The position numbers and the translations under genes are program-made. Shown piece after piece: positions 22,601 through 33,690 of a stretch of DNA of 64,000 nucleotides. Source of the DNA: Phycomyces nitens (lineage: Eukaryota > Mucoromycota > Mucoromycetes > Mucorales > Phycomycetaceae). Under the pieces are notes generated by a model, which was not told where the DNA came from, ran no database searches, and saw nothing but the letters and a program-made list of their open reading frames with translations. Within the stretch, counting starts at the first letter, position 1, and the number at the start of each line of letters is the position of its first letter. The stretch is taken from NCBI GenBank assembly GCA_022702545.1, contig JAHRBC010000004.1, forward strand, positions 2,108,001 through 2,172,000. Reading direction: 5' to 3'.

Positions 22601-23460
22601 CTCCTTACCGCGCATCCTGGCGTGACCTAAAAGTCCATCACCTCTACAAGATAGACCAAGACTTAGACACTCTAGTCCCAATTGATCCCTCACGCCCTCT
22701 TCCTAGGTCGATTACCCTCAAACGCATCCTACAACGCATCCTCGCACAAACTTTGGTCAGCCACCCTGTCCTTTTCCGTGCTTGTCTTCCCACTTTCATT
22801 CTCGAATCGCGACATTTGGATATGCCTCCAAGAGGGAGCTCCCCAATCGACCTGTCCCCTTTTCTCTCTGCCTTATCCCCTGGGCGACCATGGTCACGGC
22901 TCTCCACTCGCTCTTACCGAATGACCTGCTCCCAACACCGCACAAATGCTCGACCTATTGACCCTACCCTCCATCCACAACAACTCCGGTCCTTTTGGTC
23001 TTTTGCACTCCCCCACCGTGCTCGAAACGTTTGGTTTCATGGCCTACACCATAAACTCTCCTGCCGTGCTCTTCTCCACTGCTTGATACCGTCCACTGTA
23101 GCCTCTCCCCTATGTACAATTTGCCAACAATCTGCCAAGACGCAAGCCCATTTCCTCTTTGACTGCCCTCAAAAATCGGCAGTGTGGATAGGCATTTGGC
23201 TAGAGTTCTTTGGCTGTTTTCCTTCGCCTAGTACCCTTTCCACCGCATTCCACTCCTTCGTTTTTCCTTTAACGCTGGACACCACCATTCCTGCTGCCTC
23301 GGTCTTTGGCCTGGCCGTACTTGCCATATGGGACCATCACTGGGCTTTCCACTTTCAGTCTGTTCCTTTCCAACCATCTTCCGTCCTCCGCACAGCCCGC
23401 AAATCCATCTCTCGACTCTGCTCTGAACTTTCCCTCGACCCCCAGGACTCGTCTCCATAA
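19663..23460 (+). CDS. LINE ORF2: AP endonuclease and reverse transcriptase, 1265 aa
   Basis: This single open frame carries target-primed retrotransposition functions. The endonuclease has MNCRGL, LALQETHAS, LVGDFNHAL and WSDHCLVTV, covering the expected N, E, D and H residues of the APE fold. The RT region has LKNWRPIALINTDAKV, GFVQGRFIADN, LLLDQEKAYDRV, LRQGDPLSPILFN and the catalytic LAYADDLLVFL. Near the C-terminus a CTIC...HFLFDC motif gives the CCHC zinc-binding site typical of LINE ORF2 proteins. The ATG overlaps the ORF1 stop (ATGA), which suggests translation by termination-reinitiation. No lesion is visible, so this ORF2 could act in trans. Confidence 0.95.
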   Translation: MIKIGTMNCRGLPKVGNPKTRSFFICHLRSQGIDILALQETHASTQNLQDTFDQQFQTSSSLWSPHCGIVSLSPHIILTNSILSLCGRCITTSVTHVDNNFSPFTICVIYAPASKSPRYEFLTSLLSSPELLPADPSNFILVGDFNHALHSNYALGHQAPNEWLTFLTNHLVDCVTPSEQHPQPTFHRALLSTTIDYILASPDLHPRTTSPQVSYIHQKWSDHCLVTVCLALPSLKSSGKGLWRANPRLARLTSFCTNLNTLLSTLIPALQPDLSPQAQWDVIKAEITRFIQCFSRHARPSLNDLEARLQQRRDRLIHRFRRQPTQNFQLPIVECMLQQVQLERVKNMALRAGKHWREQGETSAGYLKRTIATRQSRKTIASLSHPVTDAICTTPDTMTEAAAAFYESLYHPDPIDQSALDDLLSHLPPDLCLSEHTQSSLTRPLSLHTIRTGASRTPTSSSPGPDGLPYEILHLILDHPVCGDLVSQVYNDALSKGIFPESWKSTCVCLLPKKGDLTSLKNWRPIALINTDAKVFTRLLNARMIHSVTSLVSPYQTGFVQGRFIADNGMLTRMVMAQAAKEGSTGIGLLLDQEKAYDRVHPKYLCRVLTNFHFPSSLVTSISNLFFSTKLQINVNGFFSRPLPQTRGLRQGDPLSPILFNLVFEPLLRQVIHDHSFIGFCPSVPVGLTPLPPVKLLAYADDLLVFLSNPGQLSLLHTHLNTYAATSNARINLHKTQAFSLSGSPLPGWVSHLQIHNITDWHDRTFPSSLHYLGFPIISSIAQRDAFGQSLLSKIKNSCTIHGSRSLSFRGRATVMNSLILAQLWHVLRVVSFPSAFLEKIRSLIRHFFRFRSFPPIALDTLCLPRLQGGLGILDPVTQQCALQLWWLQPLILNPLNPRGLVPPWMSYLLRSDDTNCDPLLPWLFPDACPRSHNTLGSPLHLVLKAMDHLPRNFENVLTNLSTCLVLPLSSMVTNPHPHPPYRASWRDLKVHHLYKIDQDLDTLVPIDPSRPLPRSITLKRILQRILAQTLVSHPVLFRACLPTFILESRHLDMPPRGSSPIDLSPFLSALSPGRPWSRLSTRSYRMTCSQHRTNARPIDPTLHPQQLRSFWSFALPHRARNVWFHGLHHKLSCRALLHCLIPSTVASPLCTICQQSAKTQAHFLFDCPQKSAVWIGIWLEFFGCFPSPSTLSTAFHSFVFPLTLDTTIPAASVFGLAVLAIWDHHWAFHFQSVPFQPSSVLRTARKSISRLCSELSLDPQDSSP

Positions 23461-23719
23461 TCACGAATCCATATATACTTTTAAAAAATAACCCCAAAAA
23501 CATCATATAATTTATATAACCCACAAACAAATAGTAACTTTTCTCTCTCTCTCTCTCGTCTAACAGAGAACGTTACAAATAAACTTGAGCCAAAAGAGCT
23601 CCATACAAACAAAAAATCCTATCTGTCATATCTGTGTTTTACCATAGAAAATTCGCGACTTTTCACATATTTATTTACAGTTTTACACATGATCTACTTT
23701 TACCGTTTTCCCAGTGCTC
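23461..23719. other. Probable LINE 3' region
   Basis: No gene seen. Includes a CT microsatellite at 23541-23556. The 3' terminus of the LINE was not resolved. Confidence 0.4.
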
Positions 23720-24079
23720 TCACCTTTCCTTTTTCAAGAAGTTTGTTGCTTTCTCTGAAAACTCCTGTCTTTCCCTGGCACTGCAGATAATCTCCATGTG
23801 GTCAAGATAAGGTTCTTGTTGATATACATTGGCAGTGGTGGTGCTGTTGCTTGTTGGAGTACTATTGGCTACCAGTATTGGGTTGTCCAACTCGGGGAAA
23901 CAAGGATTGCTGATTGTACTTTGTCCTTGCAAATATTCTGGATGACTTGTGGAACTAATTTCCATGGTGAATGAAGATATAGGCCCGTCTTGGGTCATTG
24001 TTGCTTGAATACATCCACTGCCCTGGCTTGTGGATCGTGCTGCCAACTCCAATAAACCAGTAAGTGGTGGTTGTGGCAT
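23720..24079 (-). CDS. Hypothetical ORF, 119 aa
   Basis: A single open frame, Ser/Thr/Pro/Gln rich, ending in a charged helix-like stretch (ARERQEFSEKATNFLKKER). No family is recognised. It could be a gene, a terminal exon, or chance. Its place between a LINE and a DIRS relic argues for caution. Confidence 0.25.
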   Translation of the reverse strand: MPQPPLTGLLELAARSTSQGSGCIQATMTQDGPISSFTMEISSTSHPEYLQGQSTISNPCFPELDNPILVANSTPTSNSTTTANVYQQEPYLDHMEIICSARERQEFSEKATNFLKKER

Positions 24080-24229
24080 GTGTGATATTTGGTAGTAGAA
24101 AAGGGACGGTGGATACTTTGAGACTCTTTATTGTGATTGAGAAAAAGTTAAAGTTATATCCAGTCCTTGATTCAAGAAGTGTGTTAACTTAGTATTTATA
24201 ATTATTGTTATAATTCTTATCAGCTTGGA

Positions 24230-24710
24230 TATTCATTATCATAATAGCTGTGTTATTAGTTAATAGGTATTTTGGGACTTTGTCCCACAATAGATTGGGT
24301 ATGGTATTTTCATATTTGGATAAGGATTTCTGGATGGTATAGTTTGTCTTGATTTTAGATAATCCAGCTATCTGGGTTTATATATCACTTTTCTCTGATA
24401 TACCATTATGCCAAATACAACAGCATGCAGCAAACGCGTCTATCTCCATTTTCCCCCATTTGGCAGTGATCTTATTGAACCATTGTCAAGGCAGTTTCCA
24501 TTTGTGAACCAGCCTCTTCTTCCTGCTCAGTGTATTGGCTTGAACATTGTCTACTCTTGCAATATGATTGATCTTCAAATGCAGTCGAAACTGGCTGCTG
24601 TATCCAACATAATTGTAGATTGAAACATTAACACAAATTACCAATATTGAAACATATTGAATAACCAACCTACTGGAAGTGCAATAAAGAGTGTACCTTT
24701 CCAAATACAT
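24230..24710 (-). pseudogene. DIRS-type retroelement relic (RT-RNase H region)
   Basis: The reverse strand encodes INHIARVDNVQANTLSR, then KWKLP, a stop, and QWFNKITAKWGKMEIDAFAA. This order matches the end of the RT-RNase H region of DIRS elements (HIPG..N..AD.LSR, W.L....F..I...WG...ID.FA). Further downstream KIKTN and LWDKVPKYLL resemble the next part, again with stops. The fragment is short, AT-rich and degenerate, with a duplicated patch near 24625-24660. No tyrosine recombinase is present. Confidence 0.6.
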
Positions 24711-24718
24711 TATTCATA

Positions 24719-24975
24719 TGTAAAGACACACTAATAACTAGTACTAACACACTGGTTAATAGTACTAAGTAAAATAACAAGTCATATCTAATAGTTGGTA
24801 GAGAGAACAGACATTACATGATATCATCATATCATCACTAGCACTCATCTCAATGTCTATATAAATGCACAATACGAATAGCAATAGTCTTCATCTTATT
24901 CACAAATTCTCTCTCTCTTAATAAACAAAGTCTCACCGTACTCTTGTCCGTGCTTTGTTTTCCTCTGATTTAACA
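24719..24975. repeat. LTR-like sequence (possible solo LTR)
   Basis: The stretch starts TGT and ends ACA. It contains a TATA-like TATATAAATG near 24858 and AATAAAC near 24920, in the order expected of a promoter and polyadenylation signal in an LTR. The flanking 5-mers do not match, so this is only a candidate. Confidence 0.3.
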
Positions 24976-25885
24976 TTCTTATGAGAATTTGGCTCGAAAT
25001 TTACATAAAATCATGTAAATTTGCAAGGATTCTTTCATAACTAGGATCCAAATTTTCATAGGACTTTAAAAATGAAGCGATGTCTCACATTTAAGAACCG
25101 ATTTAATCACAGACCCTTAAAATTTATAAATTTTCATAAGATATCCCCTTCTCTATTAGCTAGAAATATTCATATAAATACCCCTAGAGCTTGATTATAG
25201 AAGGATCAAACAAACAACATCTTTATTAAAGGAATCTATCTTCAAACTCTCTGCCTGTTTTCTCTGTCCTTGCCTTTGCCTAGATCGGTTCCTGACATTT
25301 ACCTCTTTTAGTATCTAAAAGAATATCATTTATCAAACCACGCAGCTTATTTTAGTCTCTAAAATTTGCTTTAAAGCATATTAAAAGAAGATCTTTCAGG
25401 AGTATTCTAATACAATTTTATATACTAAAATCGACTATCTTTTGCAGTGCATGGTATGTATTTCGCTAAAACTATAAATACTCTTTCGTCTGCAGGACTA
25501 GAATAAAAATTGGTGGGTGTGAAAGCGTACTGTGATGTAGCTGGTAGACGGTTTCTGGTATGTCTTCGTGGCTGTTTCTCATAGGAATGGAGAGTGTGTC
25601 GCGAAGTTTGGTTTTCAAGACATGAATCAGTGCTTGTCAACTAGAGTCTGTACTCCGTGTTGCTCTTATTTCCCTACTTTTGCTCAGGGATTTCTCAAGA
25701 TACCCTCTAAAACAAACCAACGAGAAAGAACTTGTTTTTATTAAAATGGTCCGTGACCCTATTTCATATCCTCCTTCTCATAGGTGATACACAATTTATC
25801 GATTAGGGCAAAAACCCACGTCTCTTCCTATGGACAGACTGCTTAGTACGAACCGGAAAAATAGTCTCACTATTCTACACTGCCA
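24976..25885. other. AT-rich non-coding stretch
   Basis: No convincing gene. The part 24976-25300 looks like another retroelement end, with an inverted repeat (TTATGAGAATTTGG near 24980 against CCAAATTTTCATA near 25050), a TATA-like box near 25175 and an ending in CTGACA. No partner copy lies in the window. Confidence 0.35.
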
Positions 25886-28702
25886 TTAATTAGGGCCAAC
25901 ATAGTTTGCTGGGAAAATTCCAGTTTTTTGGTTTAATACTCCTATTTGAAAAAAAAAGTTTGAGAAAACAATAGCTCAGACTATTATTAAGTAGAATTTA
26001 TGAGTTATATTACCTTCCCACCAGCCATTCTCGTCTTTATTAATGACCTGAATCATATCACCTTGTTTCAAGTTTAATTCTTTATCATCAACACCTGTAA
26101 AGTCATAGAGTGCCACAACTACATCAATAATACTAGGCTCGTCACTATGATCTTCAATTTGTTCCACAGGAATGTTGGACGCAATAGGCATAGAGGTCAA
26201 TGTACTATTCACGCCCTGTTGCACACTTGACTCGAGGTCAAGATAATTTGCAGGAACAAGTCCTGTCTGGCCATTCTTAGAAACCTTTTTAAAAAAAATC
26301 AAAAAGAAATTAATTTCAAGTACTTTATGTTTAGAAGAAAACATACTTTAATCCACCCAGAATCATCTATATTGACCAACTTAATATTAATATAATATAA
26401 CTGATATGTACGGTTATTTTTATGGCTGGCCATATTCAAGTACCTTTAGATCCAATTATGCTCAAAGTTTCTCCTTCAACAATCGATAATTCGTCAGGAA
26501 ATTGGGAATCATAAGAATACAAAGCACGGACGGTTGATAAGCTGGAAGATGGACTGGTTTGTAAACTGGGGGCTGCATGCACTGGAATATTGGGCGAGTT
26601 TGCTGCCATTGAGCTACCAAAAGACAAGTTCCGAGCTTTATCCTTTGTTTGCTGTTTACTCTGCACAAGAGACGATTGGCTCTTTACAAAAGACGGCTGT
26701 CGATCTATCTTTCCTCGCACAAGAGAGCAATTTGGTGCAATTTTCATCTCACATTTTGCATGACAGTTAAATCCACACGCTTTGAAAATATTTAAATAAG
26801 TCTCTAAATTCAAACCAACTTGACATTGATAAGCGACATTACCTCTGCATGTAAATCCTTGCTTGGAAAGTCCCCATATAGTATTATTACAAAAGTCACA
26901 TGTTGTGGGAATAGTGAATGAACAAGATTTAAAGTCATGTCCTGTGGTTGTTAAGCCTTCGTCTATATGGAGCCATATTTATTATGATAAAACCATTTTA
27001 TATATTTACATTGTACTTACCTCCTATATTTTGAATGATTACCTCTATTTCACTCTTTATCTTCACCATTTGGGTAGTTTGAAGTGTAATATTACGAAGA
27101 GATTCCATCAAGAGCTAATGATCAATCGGTTAGTGTATGATTTACAATATAATATTGTCTTTATAGTTTACCTCCATAGCTTTGTCATAATCTGAAGATC
27201 CTTTATTCTGGATAGTATCAACCTTGGATTTAAGATCGTCTGCTTCACCAGATCGTCGGGAAAGCTCATTAGTTATTGTGTCCAGTTGTTTTCTATCCTT
27301 TATCAGTCTGTTGTTGAGGAAAATGATATCAGAGTCGCCTGTAGTCAAATTAGAGTCCTATAACCCAGGATGTCAGAATATTTATATCTTTTTTTTTCAC
27401 GAAAGCTCTTACCCTATCCACAATAGCTTCAGCAGCATTGGAGCCACCGTTCCATGGAATGAATGAGAACCTCACATTTGCCGCAGTTTCTCCCGGATCT
27501 CCTGTTCCAATTGCACTTCTTATAAATTCACTAGAGTCAACAGCAGGATCTATCTTTCTTGAAGCTCCCAAGACAGTGTTGTAATGCTCCAATGAATCAG
27601 ACAACGTCTGGATTTCGTGCCCAATATACTTTACAAATATATCTTGGAGAGCCAAGATACGAGAATTATTTAATTCCTCCAAGTGCTATATCAAATCACA
27701 AGATATTTAACTCGGATAGCTCAATAAATACCTAGCCCCACAATGTACTTACATCACTGAGTTTTGGCATATCTTCTTCAAAATACTTTGCTCTTTCTGC
27801 ATTTGCTACACCAATGGCAAGAATGTAGAGATTCTGGGTGATAATAATAATAAGTAAAGGGAATATATGTACCCAACAACACCACAGAAATTTACCTTGC
27901 GATTTCCGCACTCTAATATAGCAGCATCAAGCTGTTTTTGGTACTTTAAAGAGTATATAAGACAAAGAATTGACATACTGACTTTTACTGCACAAACCTT
28001 GTCCTGATCTCCTGTGCCTTTATCTATCTTGGCCCTAATGTTCTCTATCTCGACACAAGATTCGTCATAAGCTTGCTTTGCCTTGTCCTTTTCAGAGAAT
28101 GTTTTCTCTCTCTCGGATTTCAACTTTTGGTAGAATCCAATGTGCTAATATATAATGGATCGATTTAGACTCCTACTAAAATGCCATTCTCTTTTGTGCC
28201 AAGACTTACCTTCTTTCGGGCATCTTCTTTACGGGAAATAATGGCCTTGATAGACTCGATTATTGTATTATTGATGCAATCGACAAGTTGAAAGCGAGAC
28301 TTTGAAATTTGCTCTGTCTGTGAAACAAGAGTGGTCCAGGCAGCAAGACAAGTACTGTTTAAAGTTTAGAAGCTTTGTCATCTAAATTAGAAATGTAAAT
28401 CTACCTAGCCGAATCATTCCAGTCGTTATCATCCGCTGCAGACTCGCCACTACGCGATTTCGAAGCCGGCTTATATTTTTTAGCCAAGTTCTCTAGTTTT
28501 TGAGCATATTCTCGCTCAATATGACTCCTGTCCCTGACAAAGTTGCGCATTTGGTTCAAAGATTGAATGCCCTCTCCTACATGTTCAATAATTGCAGGAA
28601 CATGGTTCTATTACGGAAAAGTAGGAATGCTGTTATTTTGATTGAGCAGACAGTGTCATACGGGGGTACACAACATGCCTTTAGGTCAGCTCCAAACGAC
28701 AT
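25886..28702 (-). CDS. bzz1: BZZ1-like F-BAR / C1 / tandem SH3 protein
   Basis: A gene of about 12 exons begins with the F-BAR start MSFGADLK at 28702 and ends at a TAA at 25886-25888; I estimate about 680 residues. Order of domains: F-BAR (28702 to about 27350, including HVGEGIQSLNQMRNFVRDR and REYAQKLENLAKKY), a coiled linker, and a C1-type zinc module (HDFKSCSFTIPTTCDFCNNT then CGFNCHAKC). A Ser/Gln-rich linker precedes SH3-1 (VRALYSYDSQFPDELS to NYLDLE) and SH3-2 (VVALYDFTGVDDKELN to GIFPANYVG). This matches fungal Bzz1, which binds WASp (Las17) at cortical actin patches during endocytosis. Intron 1 appears to use a GC donor (AAG then GCATGT at 28678). The last exon is tiny, encoding the end of SH3-2. 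Confidence 0.88.
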
Positions 28703-31086
28703 AATATGTTCACAGAAATAAAGTATAATAAATTGTATGATCTCCTACCTTAAAATAAGCGTTATTTACACATGCATTTGATTATGACGTATAAACACAG
28801 TGCATATATAGTTATTAATAATATAAATTGATGTCCACATTCTGAGACCAATGCACATCTATTTTCCTTGTCTTGAAAAATCTTGGCATGCTCAAGAGGT
28901 TGGTTTTCAAAAATATATATATACATAATCACTTGTTGTCAAAAGAAGGTCTAGAAAACGCAAATTGCCACCTTTTTTTTAAAAAATAATAATAATTAAT
29001 TATTCGAGTAGATTCGTATCATTCATTCATAGCCATCCAATATTTGTTATACGTATTGCGTGTAAAGATTATGAAGGAAAACATGCGAATAAAAAGGGTT
29101 ACAAATGCAAATTTTATAGAAAAGCTTCAGTTGATAATGGTATATATTTAATTTATTTATTATTATTTTTTAATTACGGCTGTATTTCTTCCATAGAGCT
29201 GTTTTCCATGCTAATAAACCTGTTTAATTATGATTATTAGTTGGAGCATCTAGTGGAATAAAAAGAAATCAAAACTCAAGTCTCCAAAAAAAAAAGATAA
29301 ACGAAAATCGAGCAAAGAAAACCAGACACATACTCTTCATTGTTTCATTGCAAACAGTTGTCCACAAGAGGGGCATAGTTCATCTCTATTACATTGATTT
29401 TCCAACCATATACTCTCAAAGTCCAAAAGATCTTTAAACAATCTTGAATTTTCTTATGAAGCCTTGAAGAGAAAACTTTGGTTGGACACTGTTGTGAATA
29501 TTGAATATAAAGAGCTACTCAAAATCAAGATTGTTATGATTTTAAACTATTTCCGTAATATCCTATCCAAAGCAATGATGTTTATAAACAGCTACTGCTT
29601 GATATTGCATCATAATCTACTACTTTAAACTATTTACAAAAAACAATATTGGTACTCGGTCTGCCAACTAGTCAATGCGAAAACAAAATAAGCAACGAGT
29701 TTTATAAATTGTTGAATACACCTTTAAAGGACATTTGTAAAACTTTTAAAGAATATTGCCATCAATTTATTTGTGAAAGGAATCCAGGCTGGCTAAGCTG
29801 TTTATCAGATTAGCAGGAACTTTAAAGGTCATCCCCAAAACAAAGTAGCTTTACCCACTTTATCTGCACATCCTAAAGAGTATGGACATTTACTCCTTTT
29901 TTTTACACATTCTTTACGAGTATGAAATTGAACATGAAAACGATAAACATTTTACCAAGTCTATTTGGACTATTTCCAAAGCAATCTTTGCATTTCCGAT
30001 AATTAACTATTATTCCAAATGAATCATTCTGGTTTCTATATCAAGTGCTGCCAAAATTGTATATTGTTCAAGAATATTATCAACTTTACTATACTTGGAT
30101 ACAAGAGGTATATAGTGGAGTTGATCCTGGGAGAAATCAACAATCAGATCGAGTTATCTAGAGTAATTAAACATTTGTGCTGTTCCCAGTGTGCAAGAGT
30201 GTATGATTCTGGAGTATCCAGTCAGAATATTATAGCATGGATTGTGCAAGTTTTAGAATTCAAGGTAATGGAGGATATAGCATGATTTAGGGATGTATCT
30301 GGTACAGTAGTGTTGGGCCAATGGAGATAATTAGTGGTAATCTTGAACAATTGGGCTATATAAATACACCTCAAAACCCATTATTTCCTTTGACGAACAA
30401 TCTATAGTATGGACAAGAAGTCTCTATCCTCTTTCGAAATGAGACTGTAGTTTATAACTCTACTTACAAAGTATTCAAATCATTTTACTTTTTACTTGAA
30501 AAAATAAAAGAAAACAAAATATATAGCATGAATTCCAGAACACTTGATTGGTATACCTTGTTGAACCAATTTTTCACTTCATCTTGTGATAAATTCTTGG
30601 CTTTTACTTGTCAGATATTCTGAATTGCTATATCAAACATCGACTTGTCCATTATTAAAAAAAGAAACTAAATTGCTTGAGTATTGGTTTATTCTTATCT
30701 TGAATATGCTCAATCTAAAAAATAAATAAAAGAAGGATCCCACTTTCAAAATGAGCCTTTTTGTCCAGGTATTAAGCCAGCTACTTTGAGAATGTTACTG
30801 CCGTACACAGCTAGAATGTGGTGTATATTATGGTATCCAAACACATTCTTTCTTTATTTACACGTATAATGCTTTATTAAAGATGTTGATATCATTCAAC
30901 TGCCAAGATGTGTAAATTAAAAGGAAAGAAGATATGTCTTTTATGGATAAGCTTCAAGACGACCAAAAATTTACGCTCAGATACTATTGTGTGCCGTATT
31001 GTGGTGCACTCACCTTTATTCCTTTGGCGACGGCAAATGAATATTGTCACCAAAAATAATAACAGAATATAGTTTTACGCTTCATA
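28703..31086. other. 2.4-kb AT-rich intergenic region
   Basis: No gene that I can support. Interrupted frames on the plus strand between about 29340 and 30280 (one of 88 codons at 30019-30285) have a protein-like feel but no motif. They could be an old mobile-element remnant. The region must hold the divergent promoters of the BZZ1-like gene and the coiled-coil gene. Confidence 0.4.
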
Positions 31087-33000
31087 ATGTCTATCCCTCA
31101 GAGATTGCTTAGAGGAAATGATCAGTTGGAAATGCAAGATAAGAGACAAGGGGCAATCAACATGCTTGAAAGTCTAGAGACCTCTGCTACATCTATGAGA
31201 TCAATCACAAATTCAGCAAGTATCTTTTTTGTTGTTAGATCAAGACGAGTTAATCTAGTAAATGTCTAATTCTTGAAAACCCTAGTTATCAATCTCAACA
31301 AATCTCTTGAAATCTTCTCTCAAAGGATTTGACAGGATGCTAAAGAATACCGATTTCAAAAGAGTAATTCTGCAATGCGCGATTAGCTTAACAAGTTGCT
31401 TATATATGTGCATATATATATGTGTATATGTATATTTCAGACACACGAGCTTATTACCGAAGCAGATATTCAAATGTCACAGAATTCGATCGCAAGAGAC
31501 ATGCTTCCACAGCTGAAATTGCTTGTAAACAATATAGAGATACGCTTGGAAAAGACAGACAATAGCAAGAAGAACTTGCAACGACAAGTAATGATTATAT
31601 TGAATACAGGGTTTTATAAACCAAAGTCAGAAAAATGTGTTTATGTTGTGATTATAAAGGTCAATATCCAAGACGATCAGATCAGAAACATATCTGAAGA
31701 GCGGTCTAGATACAACAAGTCTCAATTGACCCAAAGTGGTATCCAGAAAAGCAAAGTTGAAAAGAAGCGTAGGATTCTAGAAGCTACAAAGGAGTCCAAG
31801 CAGCTTCAAGCCAAAAAGGCCAGATTGATTTCATCATTGGATCAAATGGATATTGATGTTTCAGAAAAGGTAAGTAGGACAAGAGGTATGCGCCCAAGGG
31901 GGTTTTATTAAATGTAATTGCAAATAGCAACATATATTACAGAGTATTGAACAAGATATCAGGGATTCAAAAAAGTTATCTCAATCAGCAAAGGTAATTT
32001 TGTATTATTTGTACGATTTAAAGAGTGGGTTTGGCTAATATTCTTTCAGGATGCTGACAATGCAACAAACTTGAAGAACTTGGGGTTGAGTCAACAAAAG
32101 CTGTCCATTGAACTACAAAGGTTAAAAGAAAAATCAAAGCAAAGCAAGCTTAGATTGGTAAAAGAACGCCAAAAGGCCAATGAGACCCCAGTACAGGGTG
32201 ATACGGAAATGAAGACCAAGAATAATAAGCAATATGACAATGAAAAGTGGATTGCTCAAGAAGGTCAGAGATTGGGTATATCTTTAAAAAGATGTTAACG
32301 CTTTTCTGTAGATCAATGTCTGGCACATTATCAAAGAAGCCTTGAAAATATTATAGATTTGTTAAGCAAGGCATCAGGGTTATCATTTAAAGGTAAAATA
32401 ATTAAAATACCCTGTTTTCTTAATTGAAATCTAATTGCTTATTATTATTATTATTTTTGACCTCTAAGCATCTACAACAATCATTGACGCATTCAAGCAC
32501 CAAAAGGCTGTATATTTGGAGTCGGTAGAAAAGGATCAAGACAAGGTATCTATCTATATATCTTTATGTAAAGAATCGAAATTTAATCCAATACTTTTCT
32601 TCTATTTAGATTACCTCGATAATAATACCAGCTTGTGAAGAACAAGAGAAACATATGCTCGAAAAATTCATCATAAAGTGTAAACTGCTCATGCCTGAAA
32701 GTGCAATGGCAGTTACGGTTGTACGGGTACTCGAGACTATGCTAAAGAGAAAAAACGAACAAGATGGCGATTCAAGATCACTTGGAGAAATTTTACTAGA
32801 GGTAAAGCACATTTATAAGCAGAGTTTCTATCATTAACTTGGTTCATTAGCGTTTTCCTCCTCGGGACGAAAGACGACATTCATTTACAAGAGTGGCATC
32901 AATATTAAAAGATGCAGGTATTATTGAACTCATTCCCGAGACAGACTCAAACCAAGCAGAAAATAAGTTTTATCACTGTTGCTTGTCGCGCCATCTATAA
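31087..33000 (+). CDS. Unidentified coiled-coil protein, about 9 exons
   Basis: Starts MSIPQRLLRGNDQLEM and ends FYHCCLSRHL at the TAA of 32998-33000. Long charged helices dominate (exons around 31441-31587, 31675-31869 and 32050-32270, rich in Lys/Glu/Gln), so a coiled-coil rod is likely. The C-terminal part (32310-33000) is less charged: HYQRSLENIIDLLSKASGLSF, then IPACEEQEKHMLEKFIIKC, and a final segment RVASILKDAGIIELI that could be a small helical or winged fold. I do not recognise the family; a structural or chromosome-associated role would be a guess. The second exon boundary (31310-31370) is ambiguous. The remaining introns have standard borders and the frames join. Confidence 0.65.
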
Positions 33001-33690
33001 CAGCCACAACGCCAAATATTCTTTTTTTTTTTAATATTTGTTTTTCTTCCTTACGTACTTTGGATTATCTGGAGTGAGAATATTCATATTCTAATCCATC
33101 TTGTAAGATGCCAAGGTATATACTTGTACTAGGAAAGAAAGATAACTGCTGAGTGCAGACCATTCATACACAACATTGCATACCTTATTTCACAAAATAT
33201 ATTCCATCCAAGAATATCATTCCTTCATTTATCAATATTTGCTTTTTTTCGATATAGATTTTCCCTCAATGGTTTGTATACATTAACTATGGCCAATACC
33301 AATACATACAAAACGTTATAAAGTAAAGAACGTTAGACGATAACCATTAGTCCAAATCCTTTTTGAATGGGCAGTATGACAAGTTAGATCTGAGGAATGG
33401 GAATTGGCTCCAGACCAAATGCAGTGATAGAAAACATCTTAATATTTTAATCCCCGACTACACTTCTTAATATACTTGCATTTTTTGAATCTTCTTTAAT
33501 CATTTAAACATTCCTACCTCACAATCAAGCAATGAAAAGAAGGATGCTCACCATGGATGTACTAGGCTTTCAGACACTAATAATGTATTTCTTATTGCTG
33601 TACATGACCCGATTATGATTTGTTGAAATTCACAAATGTAATGTTGATAAACACATCATATAATACAAAAGTACTACAAGACCAGATCTG
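33001..33690. other. Intergenic, AT-rich
   Basis: Terminator side of the coiled-coil gene and left flank of the Tc1/mariner relic. No gene seen. Confidence 0.4.

Larger units (their letters stand above)
13105..23460 (+). mobile_element. Non-LTR (LINE) retrotransposon, interrupted by a gypsy element
   Basis: ORF1 (gag-like with zinc knuckles) and ORF2 (AP-type endonuclease plus reverse transcriptase) are consecutive on the plus strand. A Ty3/gypsy element occupies 13638-18685 inside ORF1. Without that insertion and one copy of its 5-bp duplication, ORF1 is a single open frame and ORF2 is uninterrupted, so the LINE was intact when it was hit. The limits given are the coding limits; untranslated ends are not resolved. 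The clade is not certain; the motifs fit a fungal L1/Tad-like group. Confidence 0.9.

Noticed and set aside
6899..23716. ACCGTTTTCCCAGTG occurs both in the palindrome spacer and near 23700
   Set aside because: A 15-base match is expected a few times by chance in a window of this size with both strands; the flanks do not match.
24719..24980. Solo LTR with target duplication
   Set aside because: TG..CA ends are present but the flanking five bases (TCATA and TTCTT) differ, so a true solo LTR is not proven; kept only as a low-confidence repeat.
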